The notes under the pieces: generated by a model
Told to the model about the DNA's origin: nothing
Database searches by the model: none
What the model saw: the letters and a program-made list of their open reading frames with translations, nothing else
Origin: an uncultured Ferrovum sp.
GTDB lineage: Bacteria > Pseudomonadota > Gammaproteobacteria > Burkholderiales > Ferrovaceae
NCBI GenBank assembly: GCA_903893215.1
Contig: CAITLJ010000024.1
Location: forward strand, 1-64,000
Direction: 5' to 3'
DNA: 64,000 nucleotides
Part shown: positions 29,023 to 39,287 of the stretch, in pieces
Layout: the number at the start of each line of letters is the position of its first letter
Numbering within the stretch: the first letter of the stretch is position 1
Position numbers and translations under genes: made by a program

Positions 29023-29987
29023 TGAATTACCGTCGTCTGGGCCGTTCCGGCCTGCAAGTGAGTGAACTGTCGTTCGGGTCCTGGGTAACCTATGCCAACC
29101 AGATGGATGTGGGACTGGGTGCCGAGTGCATGGCGGCCGCCAAAGACGCCGGCGTGAATTTCTTCGATAACGCGGAGATCTACGCCCAGGGTCAGGCCGA
29201 GCAGGTGATGGGGGCCGCACTGCGCCGGTTGGGCTGGGCGCGCGATGAGTACATCGTGTCGAGCAAGTTTTACTGGGGTCTGCATGACGGCCCCAACCGC
29301 AAGAACACGCTCAACCGCAAATATCTGCTCAACGCCATCAAAGGCTCGCTGGAACGCTTCCAGCTGGATTACCTCGACCTGGTCTTCTGCCACCGCCCGG
29401 ACCCGAACACCCCGGTGGAAGAAACCGTCTGGGCGATGAGCGACATGATCACGCGCGGCCAGGCACTGTATTGGGGGACGTCGGAATGGTCGGCGGCCGA
29501 CATCGCGCTGGCCTGCGAAATTGCGGAGCGACACCACCTGCACAAGCCGGTGATGGAACAGCCGCAATACAACCTGTTCCATCGGGAACGTGTGGAGAAG
29601 GAATACGCCCGCCTGTACGAACATGTGGGGCTGGGACTGACCACCTGGAGCCCGCTGGCATCTGGCCTGCTGAGCGGCAAGTACCTGCACGGCGTCCCCG
29701 CCGACAGCCGCGGCAGCCTGAAGGGCTACGAATGGCTGGCTGGCGAACTGACCGACCCGGCCCGGGTGGCCGCTGCAGAGCGCCTGCGCCCTCTGGCCGC
29801 CGAACTGGAGTGCACGACAGCACAACTGGCGATTGCCTGGTGCCTGCTCAATCCGCATGTCAGCACGGTGATCACTGGCGCCAGCCGGCCGCAGCAGGTG
29901 CTGGAAAACATGCAGGCGGTGGATGTGGCTGCACGCATTGACGCCAGCTTCAAGGCACGCATCGAGGCCGCGATTGCAGGGCAGTGA
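29022..29987 (+). CDS. Aldo/keto reductase, Kv-beta/YghZ-like
   Basis: NADPH-dependent TIM-barrel reductase of 321 residues. The tetrad is Asp49, Tyr54, Lys82 and His124 ([18 protein letters not shown]). The pattern [13 protein letters not shown] and [14 protein letters not shown] resembles the potassium-channel beta-subunit group, which contains YghZ. It is coupled to xerC by a one-base overlap with a GGAG site. The substrate is unknown. Confidence 0.9.
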   Translation: MNYRRLGRSGLQVSELSFGSWVTYANQMDVGLGAECMAAAKDAGVNFFDNAEIYAQGQAEQVMGAALRRLGWARDEYIVSSKFYWGLHDGPNRKNTLNRKYLLNAIKGSLERFQLDYLDLVFCHRPDPNTPVEETVWAMSDMITRGQALYWGTSEWSAADIALACEIAERHHLHKPVMEQPQYNLFHRERVEKEYARLYEHVGLGLTTWSPLASGLLSGKYLHGVPADSRGSLKGYEWLAGELTDPARVAAAERLRPLAAELECTTAQLAIAWCLLNPHVSTVITGASRPQQVLENMQAVDVAARIDASFKARIEAAIAGQ

Positions 29988-30036
29988 ACGGCCACCCGGC
30001 GGCGCTGACGGCGCGCAGGCTGATCATGCGTGGCCT

Positions 30037-30579
30037 GTGAACAGTCCCGTCCCGCCCTGGCGCACTGCACTCAGTGCGGCGCTGCAGCGCGGCAGCAAGG
30101 CGCCGGAGGCGCGCTACATGCAACTCGCCACGGTGGATGCGCTGGGCTGTCCGCGCAACCGCAGCGTGGTGTTCCGCGGCTTTGGACCGACCAGCGAACT
30201 GTTGGTGTTGACCGACGCACGCAGCCGCAAGATGGCCGAACTGCAGGCGCAGTCCACCGCAGAGATCTGCTGGTATCTGGCAGCCACACGCGAGCAGTTC
30301 CGGCTGCAGGTGCGGTGTGCGCTGCACGGTGCAGGGGCGCAAGGCGTCTGGGCAAGCCTTCGCACCGAGCTGTGGCAGGCACGCGGTGCGCGCGGGCAGG
30401 CCGAATGGCTCGGTGCCGTGCCGGCCAGCGCGCTTGCCGAGGCGGTGGATGACTTCGTTCTGCTGGTTTGTGAGGTACAGCAGGCCGAGCATCTGCAGTT
30501 GCGCACCGACCCGCATACTGAAGTGGTCTGGCAGCGTGCAGGCGCGGGCTGGAACACCGCAGTATTGCGCGGCGGCTGA
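30037..30579 (+). CDS. Alr4036-type FMN-binding, PNPOx-like protein
   Basis: Pyridoxamine-phosphate-oxidase-fold protein of 180 residues from GTG 30037. It has the subgroup motifs PPWRTAL, YMQLATVDALGCPRNRSVVFRGF, LTDARSRKMAEL and CWYLAATREQFRL. The start is not marked by a good ribosome-binding site; the GTG is chosen because it places PVPPWR at the N-terminus as in relatives. It lies 49 bases after the aldo/keto reductase. The enzymatic substrate is not known. Confidence 0.82.
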   Translation: MNSPVPPWRTALSAALQRGSKAPEARYMQLATVDALGCPRNRSVVFRGFGPTSELLVLTDARSRKMAELQAQSTAEICWYLAATREQFRLQVRCALHGAGAQGVWASLRTELWQARGARGQAEWLGAVPASALAEAVDDFVLLVCEVQQAEHLQLRTDPHTEVVWQRAGAGWNTAVLRGG

Positions 30580-30605
30580 GTGCCGGATGACCGGAAGGAG
30601 CACGG

Positions 30606-32018
30606 TCAGCCAGTGACGGGCCTCCACCACGCCCGGAGGGCGCGCGGAAATTCCGGCGCCAGCCAGCACAACACGCCAAGGAATACCAGGGTGGCCAGGG
30701 CGCAGGCCTGAAACACCTGCGGAATGGTGGCTCCGTTGGCGAACATCAGGATCGCCAACGCGGAGGACACCACCATGAACACGGCGTTGAGTACATTGTT
30801 GGCGGCAATCATGCGCGACACTTCGCGCGGATCAGCCCGTGATTGCACCAAGGCATACAGGGGCACCACGTAAAGGCCACAGGCCACGCCCATGCCAATC
30901 AGCATCACCAGGGTGTCGATCCCGGGGCCCTGAAGGAACGCGGTGACACCGAGCAGACGCGCCTGCACCACCCCATGCGCACTTGCTGCGCCGGCAACCC
31001 CCATTTTCCCGTACCCGGCGGCAACCCCTGCTGCAGTTTGCAGTGGCAGGTCGGGTCCCGTGAGCGGCAGCAGCCACGCCAGCAGCACCATGCCCGCAAG
31101 CCCGGCCGGAACCAGGCCCAGATTCAGCCCCCTGCGCGACAACCGTTCGCAGGCCAGTGAACCGATCCCGATACCGAACGACAGCGCAGCCAACAGCAAG
31201 GTGGTGACGGTTTCATCCCCGCCAAGAAATTCGCGCGTCCACGACGGAAACTGGGTCAGAAAACAAGCGCCATAGAACCAGAACCAGGAGTTGGCCAATA
31301 GCGCCAGAAGCATGGTGCGATCACGCGCAGCCGACCGCAGGTTGCGCCAGGTTTCGGACAGGGGATTGGGATTCAGACGCAGGCCGGGATCTGCCGCCGG
31401 AGCATCCGGAATCCAGCGCGCGCTGATATACCCGGCCAGGGCAATCAGCAAGGTGGCCAGACTGATCGGCAGTACACCTACCTCGTGACTGGCCACCAGG
31501 CCACCGCCAAGCACGGTGCCAATCAATATGGCGGCAAAGGTACCCAGTTCGACCAACCCGTTGCCGCCGATCAGTTCAGCCGGATGGAGTTGCTGGGGCA
31601 TCAAGGCGTATTTGGCGGGACCGAATATGGTGCTATGGCACCCCATCAGCAACAGGGTCAGAAACAGCAGGTCCACCCTGCTCCCGATGAAGCCGACCAC
31701 GCCGATGGCCATGATCGCCACCTCGGCCAGCTTTACCCAGCGCATCAGTCGTGGCTTCTGGAATTTGTCGGACCATTGCCCGGCCGAAGCCGACAAAAAC
31801 ACATAGGGCAGGATGAACACCACCGCCGCCAGGTTGATCAGGATCGGCCCGCTCAGGCCAAGCAGGCTGCCGCCGCGATAGGCCAGCACGATGACCAGGG
31901 CATTCTTGAACACATTGTCGTTCAGGGCCCCCAGAAATCCGGTGATGAAGAACGGCAGGAAGCGGCGGGTGCGCAGCAGCGCAAACTGGTGATCGACGGG
32001 GGCAGAAGGCGTACTCAT
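30606..32018 (-). CDS. MFS transporter, LplT-like
   Basis: Major facilitator protein of 470 residues with about twelve hydrophobic segments. The N-terminal LPFFITGFLGALNDNVFKNAL is the signature of the LplT/Aas-N group, which flips lysophospholipids for re-acylation. The middle IFGPAKYALMPQQLHPAELIGGNGLVE is also typical. ATG 32018 gives this N-terminus. No Aas acyltransferase gene is adjacent. It ends facing the FMN-binding protein gene and lies 22 bases after tyrS on the same strand. Confidence 0.85.
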   Translation of the reverse strand: MSTPSAPVDHQFALLRTRRFLPFFITGFLGALNDNVFKNALVIVLAYRGGSLLGLSGPILINLAAVVFILPYVFLSASAGQWSDKFQKPRLMRWVKLAEVAIMAIGVVGFIGSRVDLLFLTLLLMGCHSTIFGPAKYALMPQQLHPAELIGGNGLVELGTFAAILIGTVLGGGLVASHEVGVLPISLATLLIALAGYISARWIPDAPAADPGLRLNPNPLSETWRNLRSAARDRTMLLALLANSWFWFYGACFLTQFPSWTREFLGGDETVTTLLLAALSFGIGIGSLACERLSRRGLNLGLVPAGLAGMVLLAWLLPLTGPDLPLQTAAGVAAGYGKMGVAGAASAHGVVQARLLGVTAFLQGPGIDTLVMLIGMGVACGLYVVPLYALVQSRADPREVSRMIAANNVLNAVFMVVSSALAILMFANGATIPQVFQACALATLVFLGVLCWLAPEFPRALRAWWRPVTG

Positions 32019-32040
32019 GGGCCGAGTATAAAGCGCCGGA

Positions 32041-33246
32041 TCAGCCGGCGACCGCCACCAAGTGCACACGCCGGTAGTCTTTCTTGCCTCGCTGCAGCAC
32101 CACGGTCACCCCGGGCTGCAGCAGCAGGCCAAGGTCTTCCACCTTCTCGCCATCCAGCCGGATGCCACCGCCCTGGATCATGCGGCGCGCGTCCGAGGTG
32201 CTTGCGCACAGGCCGGAGGCACGCAGGATCTCGGTGACCGCCAGGCCGGCGGCCGGCGCCGCCAGCTCAAAGTCGGGAATATCCGCCGGAATGGCATTGC
32301 CGCGAAAACGCGCCTCGAAGTCTTCCAGCACCCAGCGCGCCTGTTCAGCCCCATGGAAACGACCCACCAGTTCCTGCCCTAACAGCACCTTGATGTCGCG
32401 TGGATTGCGCCCCCCCTCCACCTCGCGGCGCCATTGCGCCAGGGTATCAAGCGACTCGAAGGACAGCAGTTCCAGGTAACGCCACATCAGCGTGTCCGAC
32501 ACCGACATCAGCTTGCCGAACATGGTGCGCGGATCATCAGTGATGCCGATGTAGTTGCCCTTTGACTTGCTCATCTTCTGCACGCCGTCAAGACCCTCCA
32601 GTAGCGGCATGGTCAGGATCGACTGCGGGCGCTGGCCATTCTGCTTCTGCAGCTCACGTCCCATCAGCAGGTTGAATTTCTGGTCGGTGCCACCCAGCTC
32701 CAGGTCGGCGCGTAGGGCGACTGAATCGTAACCCTGCACCAGCGGGTATAAAAACTCGTGGATTGCAATCGGTTGACCGGCCTTGTAGCGCTTGTCGAAA
32801 TCATCGCGCTCCAGCATCCGCGCCACGGTGAGCGATGCCGCCAGCCGGATCATGTCGGCCGAGGTCATCTTGCCCATCCACTCGGAGTTGAACGCCACCG
32901 TGGTGCGTGCCGGATCGAGGATCTTGAACACCTGCGCACGGTAGGTGGTGGCATTGTCGGCAATCTGTTCGGGCGTCAACGGCGGACGGGTATCGTTGCG
33001 GCCGGTGGGGTCTCCGATCAGTCCCGTGAAGTCGCCGATCAGGAAAATCACGTCATGACCAAGCTGCTGCAGAGTGCGCAGCTTGTTGATCAGCACGGTG
33101 TGCCCCAGATGCAGGTCGGGGGCGGTGGGATCAAACCCCGCCTTCACCCGCAGGGGCTTGCCCTCACGCAGGCGCGCCACGAACTCTTCCTCTGGCAGTA
33201 ACTCTTCGCAACCGCGCCTGATTTCAGCAAGACCTTCAACACTCAT
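32041..33246 (-). CDS. tyrS: Tyrosyl-tRNA synthetase
   Basis: Class I aminoacyl-tRNA synthetase of 401 residues that charges tRNA-Tyr. HLGH is at residues 46-49 and KMSKS at 224-228; the tRNA-binding S4 domain occupies roughly the last 65 residues ([18 protein letters not shown]). It is the TyrZ-like subtype by pattern. Its start is only 14 bases from the divergent anmK start. Confidence 0.97.
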   Translation of the reverse strand: MSVEGLAEIRRGCEELLPEEEFVARLREGKPLRVKAGFDPTAPDLHLGHTVLINKLRTLQQLGHDVIFLIGDFTGLIGDPTGRNDTRPPLTPEQIADNATTYRAQVFKILDPARTTVAFNSEWMGKMTSADMIRLAASLTVARMLERDDFDKRYKAGQPIAIHEFLYPLVQGYDSVALRADLELGGTDQKFNLLMGRELQKQNGQRPQSILTMPLLEGLDGVQKMSKSKGNYIGITDDPRTMFGKLMSVSDTLMWRYLELLSFESLDTLAQWRREVEGGRNPRDIKVLLGQELVGRFHGAEQARWVLEDFEARFRGNAIPADIPDFELAAPAAGLAVTEILRASGLCASTSDARRMIQGGGIRLDGEKVEDLGLLLQPGVTVVLQRGKKDYRRVHLVAVAG

Positions 33247-33260
33247 GATATACAGACCAC

Positions 33261-34382
33261 ATGACCATCCAAAAGCCTACAACTCTAGCGCAAAAGCCGA
33301 TGATTGGCCTGATGTCCGGCACCAGCCTCGATGGCATCGATGCCGTGCTGTGTGCGCCGGACCAGCCCGGAATGCCGCTGCTGGCCAGCGCGCATCTCGA
33401 GATTCCCTCGCGGTTGCGGCAGGAACTGCTGGCGCTGAACCAGGCCGGCCCGGATGAATTGCGGCGCAGCGCACTTGCCAGTCAGCAACTGGCGCGCTGT
33501 TATGCCGAAGTCGTACGGACCCTGCTGGAGGCCGGGGGCCTGGCAGCGGCAGACGTGGCGGCGATTGGCTGCCATGGCCAGACCGTCCGCCATCAACCCG
33601 CCGACGGCTATACGCTGCAACTGGTGGACGCTGCGTTGCTGACCGAACTCACCGGCATCACCACCGTGACCAATTTCCGGTCGCGTGATGTGGCGGCCGG
33701 TGGACAGGGCGCGCCCCTGGTACCCGCCTTTCATGCTGCCGCATTCCAGCATGCCGCTCTGGGGCGGGCGGTGGTGAATATCGGCGGCTTTGCCAACATC
33801 ACGCTGTTGCGGGCCGGGCAGCCCACCCGAGGTCACGATTGCGGCCCGGGCAACGCCTTGATGGACGGGTGGATTCTGCAGCAGCTGCGCGAACGTTTTG
33901 ATCGTGACGGTCTGTGGGCGCGCAGCGGCACCGTACTGCCGGCACTGCTGGAACAATTGCTGGCGCATCCGTTTTTCATGCGACGGCCACCACGGAGCAC
34001 CGGACGCGAGGACTTCAACCTGGCGTGGTTGACATCACATGCGACGGTGGCGCAGGCGCGCCCGGAAGACGTGCAACGTACCCTGCTCGAACTGACCGCC
34101 TGCGCGATTGCACTCGACGTACATACCGCGCGCCCGCGGGTCGACGAAATTTACCTGTGTGGCGGCGGCGCGGCCAACCGCTTGCTGGTGGAACGTCTGC
34201 GCGAGTTGCTTTCCCCCTTGCCGGTGCTGGGCACCAGCACCTTGGGCATGGACGAACAGTGGGTCGAGGCCATCGCCTTCGCATGGCTGGCCGCGCAGTG
34301 CCTGCAAGGGCTGCCTGGCAATCTGCCAGAGGTGACTGGCGCGCGCGGCCCCCGCGTGCTGGGCGCAATTTACCCAGCCTGA
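33261..34382 (+). CDS. anmK: Anhydro-N-acetylmuramic acid kinase
   Basis: Kinase of 373 residues that recycles 1,6-anhydro-MurNAc to MurNAc-6-phosphate. The [16 protein letters not shown] signature, [23 protein letters not shown], and the ATP-site [10 protein letters not shown] and GPGNALMD are all present. A shorter form could start at ATG 33300, directly before the signature. It is divergent from tyrS and convergent with erpA. Confidence 0.95.
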   Translation: MTIQKPTTLAQKPMIGLMSGTSLDGIDAVLCAPDQPGMPLLASAHLEIPSRLRQELLALNQAGPDELRRSALASQQLARCYAEVVRTLLEAGGLAAADVAAIGCHGQTVRHQPADGYTLQLVDAALLTELTGITTVTNFRSRDVAAGGQGAPLVPAFHAAAFQHAALGRAVVNIGGFANITLLRAGQPTRGHDCGPGNALMDGWILQQLRERFDRDGLWARSGTVLPALLEQLLAHPFFMRRPPRSTGREDFNLAWLTSHATVAQARPEDVQRTLLELTACAIALDVHTARPRVDEIYLCGGGAANRLLVERLRELLSPLPVLGTSTLGMDEQWVEAIAFAWLAAQCLQGLPGNLPEVTGARGPRVLGAIYPA

Positions 34383-34438
34383 CCCGGGCCCGAAAATCAG
34401 CCCAGATCCGACCTGAAGGCCCCTTCCGGCAAATCAGC

Positions 34439-34789
34439 TCAGACCGAGAAGGACGAACCGCAACCGCAGGTGGAGGTGGCGTTGGGATTACGGATGACGA
34501 ACTGCGCCCCTTCCAGACCTTCGGAATAATCGATCTCTGCGCCCACCAGATACTGATAGCTCATGGCGTCGATCAGCAGGCTCACCCCATTTTTTTCCAT
34601 CACGGTGTCGTCTTCGTTCACGGTTTCGTCAAACGTGAATCCGTACTGGAAGCCGGAGCAACCGCCGCCGGATACAAACACGCGCAACTTCAACGCCTGA
34701 TTGCCTTCTTCGTCGAGCAGGCTTTTTACCTTGGCCGCTGCGCTGTCGGTAAAGACCAGGGCTACGGGCATATCGGTCACTGCATTCAT
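34439..34789 (-). CDS. erpA: Iron-sulfur cluster insertion protein ErpA
   Basis: A-type iron-sulfur carrier of 116 residues that delivers clusters to apo-proteins. The three ligand cysteines are Cys44 (GGGCSGF), Cys108 and Cys110 (TCGCGSSF). Its ATG overlaps the stop of the bactofilin gene by four bases, so it is translated as the last gene of argC-DUF6776-bactofilin-erpA. Confidence 0.96.
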   Translation of the reverse strand: MNAVTDMPVALVFTDSAAAKVKSLLDEEGNQALKLRVFVSGGGCSGFQYGFTFDETVNEDDTVMEKNGVSLLIDAMSYQYLVGAEIDYSEGLEGAQFVIRNPNATSTCGCGSSFSV

Positions 34790-35220
34790 GATATTGCTCC
34801 TTGTGCGGTGCCAAACGACGACGCATGGGTATTGAGGTCCACCACTGTGGCGCCTTCACCGGGCACGTCGTGAATCAGGCGCCCGGTAACCTGGGCGCCC
34901 AAATGAATTTCGATACTCTGGTAGCGGACATCGCCGCTCACCCGAGCCTTGGGCAGCAACTCGACCGCCTCGGCGGCGTACACCGGGCCGGCCACTTCGC
35001 CATTGATCAGGATTCGGCGCGCGCGGATTTCTCCGTCCACACTTCCCTGCTCGCTGATCACCAGGGTGCCGCCCTTTTCCGGGTGACCGAGCACCTTGCC
35101 GTGCACACGACCGTCGATGCGCAAGCCGCCCACGAAGCACAGGTCACCTTCGATCACGGTACCCGCGCCGATCAGGCTGTCGATGGGGGCTGTCTTGTTC
35201 CGATTGCCAAACACTCGCAT
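34786..35220 (-). CDS. Bactofilin
   Basis: Small cytoskeletal beta-helix protein of 144 residues. The core carries the repeating hydrophobic pattern of a DUF583 bactofilin, with [19 protein letters not shown] and [17 protein letters not shown]. Short unstructured ends flank it. AAGGAG precedes the ATG. The family assembles filaments near the membrane and affects cell shape or polarity. It is translationally coupled to erpA, an odd pairing of function. Confidence 0.93.
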   Translation of the reverse strand: MRVFGNRNKTAPIDSLIGAGTVIEGDLCFVGGLRIDGRVHGKVLGHPEKGGTLVISEQGSVDGEIRARRILINGEVAGPVYAAEAVELLPKARVSGDVRYQSIEIHLGAQVTGRLIHDVPGEGATVVDLNTHASSFGTAQGAIS

Positions 35221-35226
35221 GCTCCT

Positions 35227-35943
35227 TCAGCTGAGGGGAAGGGAAACGCTGGCCACTGGTTGGCGCTGTCCTTCACGCCACACCTCGGCCCATACCTTGA
35301 CAGGATGGCGGGAGGCAGGCACGCGCAGCTCTCCTTCTACGTCCTGATAATACTTGAAACTGAGGGGCTGCGCAGACTCGGCGGCCGGATCCGGCCCTGC
35401 CGGAGCGGTGCCCGCGTATTCCAGGCGCAAATGCACCCGTCCTGTGAACGGCGCAGACTGACGGCCATCCTGTGCCACCAGCAAATGCCAGCGATACTCG
35501 CCCGGCATCGCGCCGGCGCGCATGGTGAAGCCACTCAGCTGCACACCCTGCGGCGCCGCGGCGCTGTCCAGACTGCGCAAAGAGGCAAGGTCTTCCTTCA
35601 GATGCATGTTTTCTTCGCGCAGCGCCGCCAACTCCTGCGCCAGACTCTCTCGGGCAGCCTGATCCTGCTGACGACCGCGCGCTTCCAGTGCCAGCTGCTG
35701 CCGGGTGGCTTCCAGCGTGGACTGCAAGGCAGCCACATCAACCGCCGGCACGCCGGCAGCCGAGGACGCCGTGGCACCTGGCAACCAGGGCAGCAGGTAA
35801 GGACGCGCCAGCCACGCTGCCGGCACCAGCAGCAGCAGCGCCAGCCACGGCCCCCAGCGCGACCATCCGGGCGCATGAGCCCCGATGGATAACTCGAGCT
35901 CGCGACGCTTGCGTCGGCTTGGTCCGGACAGGCGACCGAACAC
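35227..35943 (-). CDS. DUF6776 membrane protein
   Basis: Protein of 238 residues. It has a short basic cytoplasmic N-terminus (RRKRRELEL), one transmembrane helix (about residues 28-52), a coiled-coil region (about 70-120, with LAQELAALREENMHLKEDL) and a beta-rich C-terminal domain. This is the layout of DUF6776. The start is GTG after a G-rich site. It lies 20 bases after argC and six before the bactofilin gene. A role with the bactofilin at the envelope is plausible but unproven. Confidence 0.8.
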   Translation of the reverse strand: MFGRLSGPSRRKRRELELSIGAHAPGWSRWGPWLALLLLVPAAWLARPYLLPWLPGATASSAAGVPAVDVAALQSTLEATRQQLALEARGRQQDQAARESLAQELAALREENMHLKEDLASLRSLDSAAAPQGVQLSGFTMRAGAMPGEYRWHLLVAQDGRQSAPFTGRVHLRLEYAGTAPAGPDPAAESAQPLSFKYYQDVEGELRVPASRHPVKVWAEVWREGQRQPVASVSLPLS

Positions 35944-35963
35944 GAATGCCCCCCGTTGCCGCC

Positions 35964-37001
35964 TTACGGCAGCACGGGCAGCCCCTCCAGACCCAGCGTT
36001 TCAGCAAAACCGAACATCAGGTTCATGTTATGCACCGCCTGACCGGCAGCCCCTTTGACCAGGTTATCGATCACCGAGAGCACCACCACCACATTCCCGC
36101 CCTGCGGACGATGCACGGCTACCCGACACAGGTTGGAGGCGCGTACCGAGCGCGTTTCAGGATGACTGCCTGCAGGCAATACATCCACGAAGGGCTCACC
36201 GGCATAGCGTTGTGCAAATAGCGCCTGCAGGTCAGCAGCCTGACCAGCCTCGTTCAGGGTGGCATACAGGGTGGCGTGAATGCCACGTACCATTGGTGTC
36301 AGATGTGGCACGAAAGTCAGGCCCACCGGATGACCCGCTGCACGCGTCAGACCCTGACGAATTTCCGGCAGATGGCGGTGCCCCATCACGCCATAGGCCT
36401 TGAAATTGTCTGCTGCCTCGGCAAACAGGCTGCTGACCTCCGCCTTGCGACCCGCGCCGGAGACGCCCGACTTGGCATCGGCGATCAGGCAGCTGTCATC
36501 CACCAGCCCGGCTTCGACCAGCGGCAAGAACCCCAGCTGGACCGCGGTAGGATAGCAACCCGGGTTGGCCAGCACGCGTGCGCTGCGGATGGCCTCGCGA
36601 TTGACTTCGGGCAGTCCGTAAACCGCCTCGGCCACCAGTTCGGGGCACGCGTGGGTCATGCGGTACCACTGCTCCCATTCGGCCACGTCGTGCAAGCGGA
36701 AATCGGCAGCCAGGTCGATCACACGCACCCCGGCGTCCACCAGCGCGCGCGCCTGTTCCATGGCGATGCCGTTTGGCGTGGCAAAAAACACCAGATCGCA
36801 CTGATCCAGCGCGGCCTGTGCAGGATCGCTGAAAGCGAGATCCACATGACCGCGCAGGTTGGGAAACATCTCGGCCACCGGCATGCCGGCCTCCTTGCGC
36901 GAAGTGATCGCTTTCACGTTCACCTGCGGATGGCGAGCCAGCAAGCGCAGCAACTCGACGCCGGTGTAACCCGTTGCCCCAACGATACCAATATCAATCA
37001 T
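35964..37001 (-). CDS. argC: N-acetyl-gamma-glutamyl-phosphate reductase
   Basis: NADPH enzyme of arginine synthesis, 345 residues. The nucleotide loop GATGYTG is at residues 8-14 and the catalytic cysteine is Cys149 in [16 protein letters not shown] and [16 protein letters not shown] complete the family pattern. ATG 37001 is used; the TTG just before it is not needed. It starts a four-gene run to erpA. Confidence 0.97.
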   Translation of the reverse strand: MIDIGIVGATGYTGVELLRLLARHPQVNVKAITSRKEAGMPVAEMFPNLRGHVDLAFSDPAQAALDQCDLVFFATPNGIAMEQARALVDAGVRVIDLAADFRLHDVAEWEQWYRMTHACPELVAEAVYGLPEVNREAIRSARVLANPGCYPTAVQLGFLPLVEAGLVDDSCLIADAKSGVSGAGRKAEVSSLFAEAADNFKAYGVMGHRHLPEIRQGLTRAAGHPVGLTFVPHLTPMVRGIHATLYATLNEAGQAADLQALFAQRYAGEPFVDVLPAGSHPETRSVRASNLCRVAVHRPQGGNVVVVLSVIDNLVKGAAGQAVHNMNLMFGFAETLGLEGLPVLP

Positions 37002-37121
37002 CAACCCGACCCTGCATCAAGATTCAATCCTGTGGATCTTCATCCATCCAGAGGATCACACTACCACGACACGCCGACAGGCAGCTTAACCGGCGCAAGG
37101 ATGACACCCCCCCCACAAGCA

Positions 37122-37153
37122 CAAAAGCCAACCGGCTTCCCGATTGGCTTTTG
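37122..37153 (-). terminator. Terminator after rplM-rpsI
   Basis: On the minus strand the arms CAAAAGCCAATCGG and CCGGTTGGCTTTTG pair with one G-U around loop GAAG. It lies 35 bases after the rpsI stop and before argC, separating the ribosomal operon from the arginine operon. Confidence 0.85.
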
Positions 37154-37187
37154 CTGGCGGCACAGGGGCAACAGAGTGCCCAGGTGC

Positions 37188-37580
37188 TTAGCGCTTGGAG
37201 AACTGCTTGCGGCGGCGTGCCTTATGCAGACCCACTTTCTTACGCTCGACTTCACGGGCATCGCGAGTGACCAGACCAGCCTGGCTCAGGGTGCCCTTCA
37301 GTTCTGCGTTAAAGTCGATCAGCGCGCGGGTGATGCCGTGACGCACTGCACCGGCTTGGCCCGACTCACCACCGCCGAGCACATTGACCTTGATGTCAAA
37401 GCTGTTCAGGTTGTTGGTCAGTTCGAGCGGCTGGCGCACTACCATGCGACCCGTTTCACGCGAGAAGTACTCGTCAATGGGCTTGTCGTTGACTTCGATC
37501 TTGCCTGAACCCGGCTTGATGAAGACTCGGGCCACCGCGCTCTTGCGGCGGCCAGTACCGTAATAATAAGAACCGATCAT
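37188..37580 (-). CDS. rpsI: 30S ribosomal protein S9
   Basis: 130 residues, standard size. [13 protein letters not shown] near the N-terminus and the basic C-terminus [17 protein letters not shown] are diagnostic. ATG 37580 gives the conserved [13 protein letters not shown] start; upstream codons overlap rplM. It follows rplM by seven bases. Confidence 0.98.
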   Translation of the reverse strand: MIGSYYYGTGRRKSAVARVFIKPGSGKIEVNDKPIDEYFSRETGRMVVRQPLELTNNLNSFDIKVNVLGGGESGQAGAVRHGITRALIDFNAELKGTLSQAGLVTRDAREVERKKVGLHKARRRKQFSKR

Positions 37581-37587
37581 GCTGACC

Positions 37588-38016
37588 TCAGAAATCCAGC
37601 GGCTTGGGCTGTTGGGCGGCGTGCGGATGAACGTCGCCGGCATAGACCTTCATCTTCTTGATCATTGCGTAGCCCAGCGGGCCTTTCGGCAGCATGCCTT
37701 TGACAGCCTTCTGCAGAACGCGATCGGGAAAGCGGGCCTGCAGCTTCCGGAAGTTGGTCTCGTAAATACCGCCGGGATATCCCGTATGGCGGTAGTACAT
37801 CTTGTCCTCGGCCTTATTGCCGGTGACGCGAATCTTCTCCGCATTGATCACGACGATGAAATCGCCGGTATCCACGTGCGGGGTATAGATGGCTTTGTGT
37901 TTGCCGCGCAGGCGCAGGGCGATTTGGCTGGCGAGACGGCCAAGCACGCGATCGGTGGCATCAACCACATACCAATCGTGCTGGACGGTCTCAGCTCTTG
38001 CAGAAAAGGTCTTCAT
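37588..38016 (-). CDS. rplM: 50S ribosomal protein L13
   Basis: 142 residues, standard size. [30 protein letters not shown] and the C-terminal [17 protein letters not shown] are typical, written here only in part as evidence of the family. It heads the rplM-rpsI operon. No strong ribosome-binding site is visible. An AT-rich TATAAA on the minus strand at 38026-38031 is close to the start. Confidence 0.98.
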   Translation of the reverse strand: MKTFSARAETVQHDWYVVDATDRVLGRLASQIALRLRGKHKAIYTPHVDTGDFIVVINAEKIRVTGNKAEDKMYYRHTGYPGGIYETNFRKLQARFPDRVLQKAVKGMLPKGPLGYAMIKKMKVYAGDVHPHAAQQPKPLDF

Positions 38017-38168
38017 GACGGCCGTTTTATAAGTGCTGATCCGAAGTAATCCGCAAGTCTAGTGCAAGTGCCACCGCCATGTCAAACGCAATGTCGGTTT
38101 GACCACACAAGCCGTCTGCCGGGCGCCCGTCCGCGTAAGGATTGCCCCCACGGGGTGCCATTGCCGGT

Positions 38169-39287
38169 TTAGCGCCCCCCGGTACGGGCACCTGTGAAGA
38201 CGGTGGTCACGCCCTGCGGCTGGCAACGCCAGTACTGTTCCGGTGCCTGGAGTTCGCCGCCAAGGGCCACCGCCGCTCGCCATGGCCAGCGCGGGTCCCA
38301 CAACAGCGCGCGGGCCAATGCCACCAGGTCGGCCTGCCCTTCGGCGATGGCAGCTTCGGCCTGCGCCGGCTCGGTGATCAGGCCCACGCCGATCACCGGC
38401 AGCCCGCTGCTCTCACGTACGGCCTGTGCAAGGGGCAGTTGATACCCCGGGCGCAGTTCGATCTTCTGATGCTGAGACAGGCCACCGGAGGACACGTCAA
38501 TCCAGTCGCAGGCACGCTCGCGGAGGTGGGCGGCGAGTTCCAGCGTGCCAGAGAGATCCCAGCCCCCCTCGGCCCAGTCGGTGGCGGATACACGGATGCC
38601 AAGCGGCACATTGGCCGGCAGCGATGCACGCACGTCATCAAAAACTTCCAGCACCAGCCGCATACGGTTTTTCAGGCTGCCGCCGTACTGGTCGGTACGC
38701 TGGTTGGCAAGCGGAGACAGGAACTGGTGCAGCAAATAGCCATGGGCGGCGTGCAACTCGATGGCCTGGATGCCGGCACGCACGGCGCGCTGCGCAGCCT
38801 GGACGAAGTCGCCGCGAACCTTGGCGATTTCGTCCAGGGTCAGCGCGTGCGGCGCCGCCTCACCGTCCTTGTGCGCAATCGCCGAGGGCGCCACCGGCTT
38901 CCAGCCGCCTTCGGCGGCTGGAAGCAATTGGCCGCCATGCCACGGCGCGGCACTGGAGGCCTTGCGACCCGCATGGGCAATCTGAATGCCAATCAGGGTG
39001 CTGCTGTAGGTTCGCACACCGGCAATGATCGACTTTAGCGCCGCCTCGTTCTCATCGCTGTAAAGGCCGAGGCAATGCGGTGTGATGCGCCCCTCTGGAC
39101 TCACCCCTGCCGCTTCGAGCAGCACCAGCCCGACGCCACTGACCGCAAGGTTGCCGATGTGCATCTGATGCCAGGCACCCGGCGTACCCTCCAACGCGCT
39201 GTACTGGCACATGGGACTCGCCACGATGCGATTGGGCAGGGAGAGCCGGCCGAGGGTGATCGGAGCAAACAGGGCGGGACGCGTCAT
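38169..39287 (-). CDS. Ene-reductase of the XenA/YqjM (NamA) type
   Basis: FMN TIM-barrel oxidoreductase of 372 residues in the thermophilic-like old yellow enzyme group. Cys27 in SPMCQYSA, AHAGRKASS, and HAAHGYLLHQFLSPLANQR mark this subgroup, which reduces activated C=C bonds and nitro compounds. It differs from the OYE-family protein at 4144 by the Cys27 motif. It ends 152 bases before rplM on the same strand. Confidence 0.92.
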   Translation of the reverse strand: MTRPALFAPITLGRLSLPNRIVASPMCQYSALEGTPGAWHQMHIGNLAVSGVGLVLLEAAGVSPEGRITPHCLGLYSDENEAALKSIIAGVRTYSSTLIGIQIAHAGRKASSAAPWHGGQLLPAAEGGWKPVAPSAIAHKDGEAAPHALTLDEIAKVRGDFVQAAQRAVRAGIQAIELHAAHGYLLHQFLSPLANQRTDQYGGSLKNRMRLVLEVFDDVRASLPANVPLGIRVSATDWAEGGWDLSGTLELAAHLRERACDWIDVSSGGLSQHQKIELRPGYQLPLAQAVRESSGLPVIGVGLITEPAQAEAAIAEGQADLVALARALLWDPRWPWRAAVALGGELQAPEQYWRCQPQGVTTVFTGARTGGR

